Source: Terriglobia bacterium (GTDB taxonomy: Bacteria; Acidobacteriota; Terriglobia; Terriglobales; Acidobacteriaceae). From it: 37,418 nt of DNA. Positions within the stretch are counted from its first letter, which is position 1, and the number at the start of each line of letters is the position of its first letter. The notes below the pieces were generated by a model. The model searched no databases. It saw only the letters and a program-made list of their open reading frames with translations, and was not told where the DNA came from. Where the stretch lies: positions 1-37,418 of the forward strand of contig JAJPHW010000018.1 of assembly GCA_021325035.1 (NCBI GenBank), given 5' to 3'. Of this stretch, positions 27,288-35,082 are shown one piece after another. The position numbers were made by a program, and so were the translations under genes.

Positions 27288-28823
27288 CTAAGTCAAGTGC
27301 ATGGCCCAGTTCGCAAGCTGAATCAAAAATTGCGGATGAACACCCGCCACCACTGTTACAGCCGTGCAGACAAATACCGCAGCATCGGCTCCCGAAATCC
27401 CAGATCGAACAGATATTGCGCTACCCCCGCTGCCTGCGTGCGAAAACATGGCTTTGAGAATACGAACCATGCAAAGCGCACCCAGCAAGGCATAAGCAAT
27501 ACCGAATCCAGCCAGCATGCGATGCCCGCTGCCAGATACGCTGAGGTAGGCAAAGTACCTTCCGTAAAATCCGGCCAACGGAGGAATGCCCAGAATGGAC
27601 AACAACGAAATCAGCAAGAGTCCACATAGCAGCGATGCGCGTCCAAATGCCCCACGCAAATCCGCGATCTCGCCACCGATGCCTTGTCTCCGCAACAGCG
27701 TGATCGCCGCCAAAGCGCCTAGATTCATGGCCACGATAGCCGGCAAATAGACGATCACTGCCTTTAACCCATTGGTTACGTTTGGTGAAAATGGATCGCT
27801 GGCTGCCAACACCGCCAAAGCCAGCAACATGAAACCGGCAGTGGTAAGAGTTGCGTAAGCTACTAAACGCCGCAGATCACTTTGCAGCAGAATCGCCAAC
27901 GTGCCCACGGTCAGTAGAGCAATACCCGCCCATACCAGCCACGGCGAATAGTTGAAGCGGAGCGGATAAAATCCCCACAAAAAAATATGCATGGCCATCG
28001 CCCATGCAGCTACAGGAAAAGCCGTCGAAAGCAATCCAGTTACCCCGTTTTGCAAAGGCTGAGTGAAATTTTGTACCTGTTCATCGGCGCCCCGGTTCCA
28101 CTGATGAAACGGAATCGCAGCAATTCTCAAAATCACGCCAGCCGCTATCAGGGCAAAACCCGCCATTATCATGTGATGGCTATCAGCAGTCTCACCAGCA
28201 ATAACTTTTGTTGCCGCCTGCCGCACTTCGTGCAACCCCGCGCTTCCAGTCTTCCAGCGCAAGAGCCAAAAGCCCACACCAAGCAATCCGCAGGAAAAAG
28301 CTTTCCAGACCATGTATCTACGGCAGGCGCTGCGTCCCGGCTCTTCCTTGCACAAAGTCCGAACCAGCAAATACCCCGCCGCTTCCGAAACCACTACTCC
28401 CGCAAAAATTAGCCCGAGATGAAAACCGGAGACCATGCACATCAAACCCATCAAAGCACACATGATGGCCGCATAAAACAACCCGCGCGGGGCATGCTCA
28501 GGTGGAGTTTGCCGCATCATGATCAAAACCGAAAGGGCACCTGCGGCGAGTATGAGGTAATAAAAAAAGAATGCGAAACTATCTATCACAATCGCGTGGT
28601 GAAACCCAACTTCAAGCCGGATGCCAGAGAGCGCCAGTTGTGCTTGCGTGAATTGGATTTTCGCCACGCCGCCCGAGGAAAAGATAATGCCCACCAGCGC
28701 GGTAACTGCATTCAGCCACTTCCACTCCGGCGGAAACATGCGGTCCATCACCAGGCAACCGGCCGCAAACAGGGCCAGCAAAATCAATGGCAGGCACAAT
28801 ACATAATCCGTAATGTTGACCAT
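27288..28823 (-). CDS. NuoN-like proton-translocating subunit (divergent)
   Basis: An antiporter-like membrane subunit of about 511 residues, related to complex I subunit N (Mrp/NuoL/M/N family), with roughly 13-14 hydrophobic helices. LRIAAIPFHQWN aligns with the family (K)L..VPFHLWTPD, and SLLSILGIPPLAGFYGRYFAY with ..GIPxxAGFxGKF. Residues that are Lys in Nuo subunits are changed: Arg in LRIAAIPFH, Gly at the next helix, Arg in FYGRYF. The expected glutamate in helix 5 is one turn displaced (VSEAAGY). ATG 28823 is preferred over GTG 28832. No other nuo gene is nearby, so it may be a solitary antiporter-like component or a degenerated nuoN. It heads the atp block. Confidence 0.82.
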   Translation of the reverse strand: MVNITDYVLCLPLILLALFAAGCLVMDRMFPPEWKWLNAVTALVGIIFSSGGVAKIQFTQAQLALSGIRLEVGFHHAIVIDSFAFFFYYLILAAGALSVLIMMRQTPPEHAPRGLFYAAIMCALMGLMCMVSGFHLGLIFAGVVVSEAAGYLLVRTLCKEEPGRSACRRYMVWKAFSCGLLGVGFWLLRWKTGSAGLHEVRQAATKVIAGETADSHHMIMAGFALIAAGVILRIAAIPFHQWNRGADEQVQNFTQPLQNGVTGLLSTAFPVAAWAMAMHIFLWGFYPLRFNYSPWLVWAGIALLTVGTLAILLQSDLRRLVAYATLTTAGFMLLALAVLAASDPFSPNVTNGLKAVIVYLPAIVAMNLGALAAITLLRRQGIGGEIADLRGAFGRASLLCGLLLISLLSILGIPPLAGFYGRYFAYLSVSGSGHRMLAGFGIAYALLGALCMVRILKAMFSHAGSGGSAISVRSGISGADAAVFVCTAVTVVAGVHPQFLIQLANWAMHLT

Positions 28824-28872
28824 ATCCCTCACTGAAAACTAGTTATACCGCGTTCAACCCGGGCGCGCTGTT

Positions 28873-28878
28873 TATAAT
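28873..28878 (+). promoter_or_regulatory. Possible -10 element for lysS
   Basis: TATAAT lies 35 bases before TTG 28913, in the 89-bp gap divergent from the nuoN-like gene. No clear -35 hexamer was found at the right spacing. Confidence 0.35.
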
Positions 28879-28912
28879 CGGTATTCACCTTTCACGACTC
28901 AAGGACCCTAAT

Positions 28913-30505
28913 TTGGCACTCGACGAGAAAATCCACGAACTGCGCCGCGAAAAGCTGAAGCAGATTGAAGCGCTGGGGCAGAAATCTTATCCCACGCAAT
29001 ACGACTTTACCCACACAATTCCTTCGATTCTGGCTGGTAACTCTTCAAAGTCCGGCGAAGAACTTGAAGCGAACCGCATTTCCGTTCGTGTCGCGGGAAG
29101 AATTATGGCCATTCGCCTCATGGGCAAAGCCGGATTCGCCCACATTCAGCAGGATGGTCAGCGCTTGCAGATTTACGTAAAGAAAGATGCGGTCGGGGAA
29201 AAAGGGTTTGAGCTCTATAAATTGCTCGACCTTGGCGATCACATCGGCGTCAGCGGATATCTGTTCCGCACCCGCACCGGGGAGCTTTCCATCCACGTTG
29301 AAGAAATTACATTTCTCAGCAAAGATTTGTTGCCTTTGCCCATTGGGAAGAGCGTCGAATCCGATGACGGTCAAGAAGGCGGAAAAAAATGGAACGAACT
29401 GAGTGATGTCGAACTACGCTACCGCCAACGCTATGTTGATTTAATCGTGAATCCCGAAGTCCGCGAAGTTTTCTTGAAGCGCAGCAAGCTCGTGCAATCG
29501 CTGCGCCGTTCGCTCGACGCCCGCGGCTTTGTCGAAGTAGAAACTCCCATGATGCAGCCCATCGCCGGAGGCGCAGTCGCTCGTCCCTTCGTCACCCATC
29601 ACAACACGCTCGACATTGACCTATATCTGCGTATCGCACCCGAGCTTTATTTGAAACGCCTCGTGGTCGGCGGGTTTGACCGCGTTTATGAAATCAATCG
29701 TAACTTCCGCAACGAAGGCATCGGCTGGCGCTGGAACCCTGAGTTCACCATGCTCGAGTTCTATCAGGCTTACACAAATTTCCAGGGCGTCATGGATTTG
29801 ACTCAGGAATTAATCACGCAGGCTGCAAGAGACGTCACCGGCGGAACGAAGACTAAATGGACGGGGAAAGATGGCGAGAACGAAGTCGTCCACGAACTCG
29901 ACTGGGCCAATTGGCAACGCATGACGATGCGTGAAGCGATTATTCATTTCTGGCCGGAAGCTGCCGGCGCAAAGCCGGAAATGTCGGATTTCGCCTCCAC
30001 CGATTCCGTGAAGAACCTCGTGCAGCGCTTCAACAAAGGCCACGCCCACGTCGCTTACGATCCAAAAGAACCCGCGGGAAAAACCATCGCCGCATTATTT
30101 GAAGCTGCCGCCGAAGCACATTTGATGCAGCCCACGGTCATCTACGAATTCCCTACGGCTATCTCGCCTCTATCCAAGCAAAAGCCCGACGAGCCTGACT
30201 GGACCGAGCGCTGGGAAATCTACGCGGGCAGCATGGAAATCGCCAACGGCTTCAGCGAACTCAACGATCCCGAAGATCAGCGTCAGCGCTTCGAAGCGCA
30301 ATTGAAAGAACGCGAGCGCGGCGACGACGAAGCTCACCAGATGGACGAAGATTACATTCGCGCCCTGTCTTACGGCATGCCGCCCGCAGGCGGCGTCGGC
30401 GTCGGCGTGGACCGCCTGGCCATGCTCCTCACCGACTCGCATACCATCCGCGACGTGATTCTTTTCCCCGTGTTGCGGCCCGAAGAAAAGAAAGAAGAAA
30501 AATAA
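28913..30505 (+). CDS. lysS: Lysyl-tRNA synthetase, class II
   Basis: Charges tRNA-Lys. The 530-residue class II enzyme has an N-terminal OB fold (ISVRVAGRIMAIRLMGKAGFAHIQQD), class II motif 1 near GFVEVETPMMQPIAGGA, motif 2 FRNEGIGWRWNPEFTMLEFYQAY (its FRNE), and motif 3 GVGVGVDRLAMLLT. It is slightly longer than the usual ~505, because of an insert around GGTKTKWTGKDGENEVVHELDW. TTG 28913 is the start: the AAGGA site sits seven bases upstream and the protein begins MALDEKIHELRREKL. It forms a natural pair with tRNA-Lys at 4810, although far away in the window. Confidence 0.97.
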   Translation: MALDEKIHELRREKLKQIEALGQKSYPTQYDFTHTIPSILAGNSSKSGEELEANRISVRVAGRIMAIRLMGKAGFAHIQQDGQRLQIYVKKDAVGEKGFELYKLLDLGDHIGVSGYLFRTRTGELSIHVEEITFLSKDLLPLPIGKSVESDDGQEGGKKWNELSDVELRYRQRYVDLIVNPEVREVFLKRSKLVQSLRRSLDARGFVEVETPMMQPIAGGAVARPFVTHHNTLDIDLYLRIAPELYLKRLVVGGFDRVYEINRNFRNEGIGWRWNPEFTMLEFYQAYTNFQGVMDLTQELITQAARDVTGGTKTKWTGKDGENEVVHELDWANWQRMTMREAIIHFWPEAAGAKPEMSDFASTDSVKNLVQRFNKGHAHVAYDPKEPAGKTIAALFEAAAEAHLMQPTVIYEFPTAISPLSKQKPDEPDWTERWEIYAGSMEIANGFSELNDPEDQRQRFEAQLKERERGDDEAHQMDEDYIRALSYGMPPAGGVGVGVDRLAMLLTDSHTIRDVILFPVLRPEEKKEEK

Positions 30506-30618
30506 CCCATGTAAGGGCGGACGCCTCGTCCGCTCGCGAAGCCTAACTCGACAATCTCACCACTTGTCATTCCGAACCTCTTCAGCGGTGAGGAATCTGC
30601 TTCTTCGCCCAGAAAAAC

Positions 30619-30644
30619 GCACCCGGACCAGAAAATCCGGGTGC
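30619..30644 (-). terminator. Rho-independent terminator for the secreted-protein gene
   Basis: A 9-bp stem gcacccgga (30619-30627) / tccgggtgc (30636-30644). On the minus strand it is followed by GTTTTTC, giving an intrinsic terminator 25 bp after the stop at 30669. Confidence 0.75.
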
Positions 30645-30668
30645 ACCTACGCAATCTGAAAAAGTTAC

Positions 30669-32210
30669 TTATTTGCAGTTGGGCAGTTTGAAATTCGAGA
30701 TTCTTGTCTGCCAGGTCGGATTCGTCAACTGCGTCTCTGTGTAGTATTCGTTGACATACCAGAAGGTACAGTCGTCCGAAGGGTCCACCGTCATGCTGGT
30801 ATAAACGCCCCAGTGGAATGTGTTCTCTTCATCGGCTGTGCCGGGAAAAAGACTGATCTCCGTCGGTGTCTGGCTGCTCGATCGTAGATTCAGGTACGAA
30901 GCATCAATCGCGGGATGCATCGAATAACCGGATGCGCTGTATCCCACAGCCAGGTTGCCAACTTTGTCTTGTGCCGCGCTGGGCATAAAGCGGAAGTTGG
31001 AATCGCCTGGGTTGATGATGCCCGAATGGGCCAGTCGGGTGTATTTCGGTGTAGCGCGGAACTCATACCACTGAACGCCGGTCTGCGATTCAATACCGGT
31101 TCCCACTTGCACCGTCGTCGAAAACACATAAGACCAGTATGGTTGCGCTCCGCCGAAACTGCGAAAGGTCAAGCGTTGCATCAAACGATCACCAACCGAG
31201 TCGATGAAATTATTGGTTTGCGGTGTGCTAGGCTCCGGCACGCAAACCGTGTTTGTTGGCAAATCCGGCGTGTAACAACCTTGGGTGTAAGGATTGACCG
31301 GAAATGAAATCGGCCCCGTAAACGTCGAAAGCGACGGATTATTCCAGTTCACATGGAATTCCCACATGTTCAGGGTGTTTGAGGTTGTTCCCGAGGTTGG
31401 ATTTTCCAGGCTGGCAAAAGCTTCCGGCATCCCAGCGGGTGGAGCCACGGTGCCATCGGCATCGGCCGGCAACAAGCTGTGCGCGTAGAAAAGATTATCC
31501 GAAAACGTTTTGGGATAGCTGAAGCAAATCGGCGCACGCATGGTGTTGTTCTTCAGCATGTTGGTGCGGTCAAAAGCACAAGCAATAACTCCCACTTCGA
31601 TGAAACCATCATCTGGATCTTCGACGTCGATGGTCACGTAGTAAGCATCTGGCCAGGTCGAGATGCGCGGATAGTCGGGGTAATAGTAATGGCCTTCACT
31701 GTTCGTCCCCAACACGGAGGACAAATCGAATCCGTAGGGATACCATGTCGCGGTACTCAAATCGTCGGCGCTGGATATGGCGATGCAGTAGTAATAAAGC
31801 TCGTTGCCATTGCCTTCATTATTCGCCTGGCGACGTCCAATCACCCAACGCGATGCCAGTTTGTCATAATTCACCACTACGTTGCCGCTGGCACCAACGC
31901 AATCGGGAATGTGATAACGCCACGGGGTGCTGCCATCCATGGGCCCGGAAGGCCATACCGGCGCATACGGAGAAGTCTTGGAGTATGCCTGGTACACCGG
32001 GTTCGTCCACTCCATGTACTGAGTCTTGCCGACGGCTCCGTTGGGATCAACATTGGGCCCTACGCCTTGAATCTGTGAAGCATCGATGCCTTCAAAGGTG
32101 CAGACGTTGATGTTGTTTTCCAGATTGCAGGCAGGCGGCGCCACAACTTGCGCGCTCGACGGAATCGCCAACAGCGACAGAGCAAACAATGAAATCAAGA
32201 GTGTGCGCAT
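30669..32210 (-). CDS. Large secreted protein of unknown family
   Basis: A 513-residue exported protein: MRTLLISLFALSLLAIPSSAQ is a clean signal peptide. The mature chain is rich in Tyr, Trp, Asn, Asp and Pro, with paired cysteines (CNLE...VCTF, CYTPDLPTNTVC) and segments such as RWVIGRRQANNEG, YYPDYPRISTWPDAYYV, WEFHVNWNNPS and VDPSDDCTFWYVNEYY. The pattern of short beta strands and Asp-rich loops suggests a propeller or beta-sandwich, but no named domain is recognised. ATG 32210 has a GAGGAG site. It ends with a terminator; upstream lies the UpxY-like gene, 159 bp away. Confidence 0.8.
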   Translation of the reverse strand: MRTLLISLFALSLLAIPSSAQVVAPPACNLENNINVCTFEGIDASQIQGVGPNVDPNGAVGKTQYMEWTNPVYQAYSKTSPYAPVWPSGPMDGSTPWRYHIPDCVGASGNVVVNYDKLASRWVIGRRQANNEGNGNELYYYCIAISSADDLSTATWYPYGFDLSSVLGTNSEGHYYYPDYPRISTWPDAYYVTIDVEDPDDGFIEVGVIACAFDRTNMLKNNTMRAPICFSYPKTFSDNLFYAHSLLPADADGTVAPPAGMPEAFASLENPTSGTTSNTLNMWEFHVNWNNPSLSTFTGPISFPVNPYTQGCYTPDLPTNTVCVPEPSTPQTNNFIDSVGDRLMQRLTFRSFGGAQPYWSYVFSTTVQVGTGIESQTGVQWYEFRATPKYTRLAHSGIINPGDSNFRFMPSAAQDKVGNLAVGYSASGYSMHPAIDASYLNLRSSSQTPTEISLFPGTADEENTFHWGVYTSMTVDPSDDCTFWYVNEYYTETQLTNPTWQTRISNFKLPNCK

Positions 32211-32317
32211 AATCTCCTCAAGAAAATCAGGCGGACGGTCATTTCCTGATTCTGTACTGGGTATAGCTTATTGTGATTGCAAGAGTTATGGCAGCGGAAG
32301 AAAGTCTCTAAAACATC

Positions 32318-32332
32318 TTCCCGAATCGGGAA
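32318..32332 (-). terminator. Possible terminator after the UpxY-like gene
   Basis: A short 6-bp stem ttcccg/cgggaa with loop aat. On the minus strand it is followed by gatgttttag, a weak T run, 38 bp after the stop at 32370. Confidence 0.35.
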
Positions 32333-32369
32333 AATAGTACCCAAAGCCGAGATTACCCTAACAAATCAA

Positions 32370-32942
32370 TCAGATAGCTTCTACGTCGTAACCTTCCAAA
32401 TCAACGGAGAGCGATCGTTGAATAGGCTCGATCATAATCAGCAATTTGCGCTGGCTACGCTTTCCAACGAGTACGCCTTCCACGCCATCGAGAGATCCGC
32501 CCTTTACGCGCACTTTCTGGCCTACGCGCAGCGATATGGAGTTTTTAAATGGAATTTTGTGGTTCAGCAAAAGCCGGATGTCTTCAATCTGTTTATCCGG
32601 AATCGGCGTCCCTTTTCCCTGCCCTGTCCCTACAAATCCAGCCACCCCATGCGCCCGCAACACCCGCACCCGCTGGTCCGGCGAATAAATCACGCGCACA
32701 AATACATATCCGGGAAATAACGGCACATCCACCGGCTTCGGCCCGGTCACCCAGCGATGAATCTGTGTCATCAGGGGAAGAAATGTCTCCACACCTACGC
32801 CATCGAGCTGTTTGGCCGCTACCTTTTCATGCCGTGAGCGCGTGCGCACGGCATACCAACATGCGCCATCATTTTGCGTTGCGGATTGCGTGGGGTTTTC
32901 TGCGATTTGTGCCGCGTTGTTGACGCCTAACTGTGATGCCAC
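32370..32942 (-). CDS. UpxY/RfaH-like NusG-family transcription antiterminator
   Basis: A 190-residue NusG paralogue. The N-terminal NGN domain starts at CWYAVRTRSRHEKVAAKQL and continues through ETFLPLMTQIHRWV and PLFPGYVFVRV. The C-terminal KOW domain is GQKVRVKGGSLDGVEGVLVGKRSQRKLLIMIE. A polar extension of about 27 residues precedes the NGN domain. UpxY/RfaH-type proteins usually sit at the head of a capsule or exopolysaccharide operon and prevent its premature termination; none is visible here. GTG 32942 has an AGGA site seven bases upstream. Confidence 0.93.
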   Translation of the reverse strand: MASQLGVNNAAQIAENPTQSATQNDGACWYAVRTRSRHEKVAAKQLDGVGVETFLPLMTQIHRWVTGPKPVDVPLFPGYVFVRVIYSPDQRVRVLRAHGVAGFVGTGQGKGTPIPDKQIEDIRLLLNHKIPFKNSISLRVGQKVRVKGGSLDGVEGVLVGKRSQRKLLIMIEPIQRSLSVDLEGYDVEAI

Positions 32943-33065
32943 TTCTACATCCTGCTTTCTACCTGCTGAATTCTTTTCAAATTGCGCGCCCGCGCATCAG
33001 TATAACGCAGCAAATTGCACCAGCCATTTGTAGGGAATCGAACATGAAACCAACATGAAATCGGG

Positions 33066-34220
33066 CTACAGGCTGGAATCTCCATCGAAATGGCAGGGAT
33101 CCCATACATTGGGGTCCGCCAGAAGCGGCGCCAGTTGCTTGTTTCGCGTGTAGTAGAAATAAAACCACGCGGGCAGGCGGCGGCGATGGGGATGCAGGCT
33201 TTCAATCACCGCTTCTTTTTCCGGCCGGAAGCCATACGCCTCGAGCATGTAAATTCCCTCGCGTTTGCAGCGGTCATGCGCCCATGCCAACATCGGGGCC
33301 AGCACTTGCACATCGCCATCCAACGTCTGGAAATCGATCAGGCGCACGCGTTTTAAGCCAATTCCGGGGTTATCGTGCCGGTAAAAGATCGCATAGGCCG
33401 AAATCGTGGCCCCGCTGCCAGCAGTCAGGATCCAAACGCGGTCTTGTTGTAAAGCATATTTAAAATGCCAGAGCAGTACCTCGCGGGAGCGATCTGCCAA
33501 CAGGCGTTGCGGATAAGCTTTCTTCAAATCCTCCCAAAAAGCGGCAAACCGCTCATCAAATGTGGAACATTCCGTGAGCGCTACGCGTCCGCTGACCGCC
33601 CGAAACTGGTCCGCGCTGAATTTATCTTTTATGCCCATCGCTAATGCCGCAGGATAAGAAAGGACTCTCGGTAGCTTTTTCATGGCGAATGCGCAGGCGG
33701 CGAAACCGCGGTTATTGGTAATCCAATAGACCGAATGGTTCCAATCCCCTACAGGCACTCGCACGGATCGCAACAGCTCCGCGAGCGGCGAAGAATTGGA
33801 ATTGGCGCTGGTTAGAATCTCAATTTGTGCATTCTTCTGACTCATGAAGCGGCGCCCCATGAACCCGGCAAGACGCCGGTATGGGATATCGACTGCCATC
33901 CCAAACGGACATCCGCATATCAGCTCGTCACCGTGAAACGAAAAGCCAGTAATCACGTTGCCCATGTAACCAACGATCTGGTCATTGGGAGTGACCGCGA
34001 CCCAGCCAAGTGGCCAGTCCTTTACCCGCTTAAAAACCGGGCTTTCCAGCCAGAGATGCCGCCACTGTTCTTCCGATTTGAAGCCCAGCCCATTTCGCAG
34101 GGATACTGCTGCGATTTGGCTGTAGTCTTCGACCCGGGCTTCGCGCAATTTCCCCAGCGAAGAAGCGGACTCTACCGGCTCCGCCACTGCTGCCGACGCA
34201 TTGTTAGTGTGATCACTCAC
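33066..34220 (-). CDS. GNAT-like N-acyltransferase
   Basis: A protein of about 384 residues with two GNAT-like halves. The first (LREARVEDYSQIAAVSLRN, IVGYMGNVITGFSFHGDELICG, MAVDIPYRRLAGFMGRRFM) has the strand and loop order of acetyl-CoA acyltransferases, with an AVDIPYRRLAGF segment where the acyl-CoA-binding loop is expected. The second half contains VLLWHFKYALQQDRVWILTAGSGATISAYAIFYRHD, again GNAT-fold-like. The start is uncertain: GTG 34220 is chosen over TTG 34277, neither having a strong ribosome-binding site. It lies 123 bp upstream of the antiterminator on the same strand, suggesting a cell-envelope or polysaccharide link, but the substrate is unknown. Confidence 0.75.
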   Translation of the reverse strand: MSDHTNNASAAVAEPVESASSLGKLREARVEDYSQIAAVSLRNGLGFKSEEQWRHLWLESPVFKRVKDWPLGWVAVTPNDQIVGYMGNVITGFSFHGDELICGCPFGMAVDIPYRRLAGFMGRRFMSQKNAQIEILTSANSNSSPLAELLRSVRVPVGDWNHSVYWITNNRGFAACAFAMKKLPRVLSYPAALAMGIKDKFSADQFRAVSGRVALTECSTFDERFAAFWEDLKKAYPQRLLADRSREVLLWHFKYALQQDRVWILTAGSGATISAYAIFYRHDNPGIGLKRVRLIDFQTLDGDVQVLAPMLAWAHDRCKREGIYMLEAYGFRPEKEAVIESLHPHRRRLPAWFYFYYTRNKQLAPLLADPNVWDPCHFDGDSSL

Positions 34221-34277
34221 AGCAAAGCCACAAAAGCACTCAGGATGAAAAACGAATTGTACGTAAACAGACCCCAA

Positions 34278-34588
34278 GTCTGCCTACAAACAGGAAGGAC
34301 TGCCGTCAGCGTAGCCCGTGATTAATTAGTCCGTCAAGAACTTTCACAAAACCCCGTACTTTCATGGGTTTAACTATCTTTCATAGTAGCCTGCCGCAAT
34401 AAACAGGCACTAAGAATCGCAAATGAGTAGGACCGCCTGCGGTTGATTTTATTCCCACATGTGCAGAATCCTGCATATTGCGCCGCGCCACCGAGCAGTT
34501 TTGAAACCTAATTTCGTGTCATGTCAGTGGTTTACCCGTATCCGGGCTTGGGCATCGAACCTGCATCCAGTAGGGGTAGGAGACTGCC
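34278..34588. other. Intergenic region between divergent genes, no gene seen
   Basis: About 310 bp without a convincing gene. It holds a small hairpin gcctg...caggc near 34391-34411 and a sequence resembling a tRNA T-arm near 34552 that does not fold as a tRNA. No clear promoter pair was found. Confidence 0.5.
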
Positions 34589-34879
34589 TTGTCGCGAGAA
34601 TTCGACCATCCTTTTGCCAGCATTGAGAGTGCGCAGGAGTTCCTCGCTCTTTTGCTCGATGTCGTGCAAGACGCGACCCAAGCCACAACAAACGACTTGC
34701 AGGTGGAACCAGATTCCGCATCCCGCCGCAAAGACGCTTTGCGTCTTGTGCTTTACAAACTCGACAAGCTTGAGCAACACCTTTCCAGCAGTCGCCGCCT
34801 GCTGAATGACTTACGCACTCTTCGGAGGCTGCTCCTGGACGAGCGAGCATCAGCTGCCGGCAACACTAAAGCCAGCTAA
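34589..34879 (+). CDS. Small helical protein of unknown function
   Basis: A 96-residue protein predicted to be mostly amphipathic helix: an N-terminal helix (IESAQEFLALLLDVVQDA), then KDALRLVLYKLDKLEQHLSSSRRLLNDLRTLRRLLLDER, a long Leu- and Arg-rich helix. TTG 34589 has AGGAG six bases upstream. No family name recognised. Shadow frames on the opposite strand are longer, but this one has the best start signal and the composition of a real small protein. Confidence 0.6.
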   Translation: MSREFDHPFASIESAQEFLALLLDVVQDATQATTNDLQVEPDSASRRKDALRLVLYKLDKLEQHLSSSRRLLNDLRTLRRLLLDERASAAGNTKAS

Positions 34880-35082
34880 GACATTCGCCGCAAATACTGA
34901 TTGTAAATGACATACATAGCATCCAAGGTAATCGGGGTAACCTTTCATAGAGTCCTTCTGCCCTCACTTTCAGAGCCCTAACACTCATTGCCGGTCGCGT
35001 CGGCGGCCACTACGATTTAGGAATAATTTGCTGTTCTCCCCACAAGCTTGATGAAGATTTTCGAAGTCAAGGATCCCAACTT

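Noticed and set aside
31479-32078. 199-residue plus-strand frame inside the secreted-protein gene
   Set aside because: Antisense shadow; the minus-strand frame has a signal peptide, ribosome-binding site and terminator.
34530-34610. tRNA-like T-arm sequence
   Set aside because: The T-loop-like TTCGATG is present on the minus strand but the flanking stem does not pair and no cloverleaf can be drawn.
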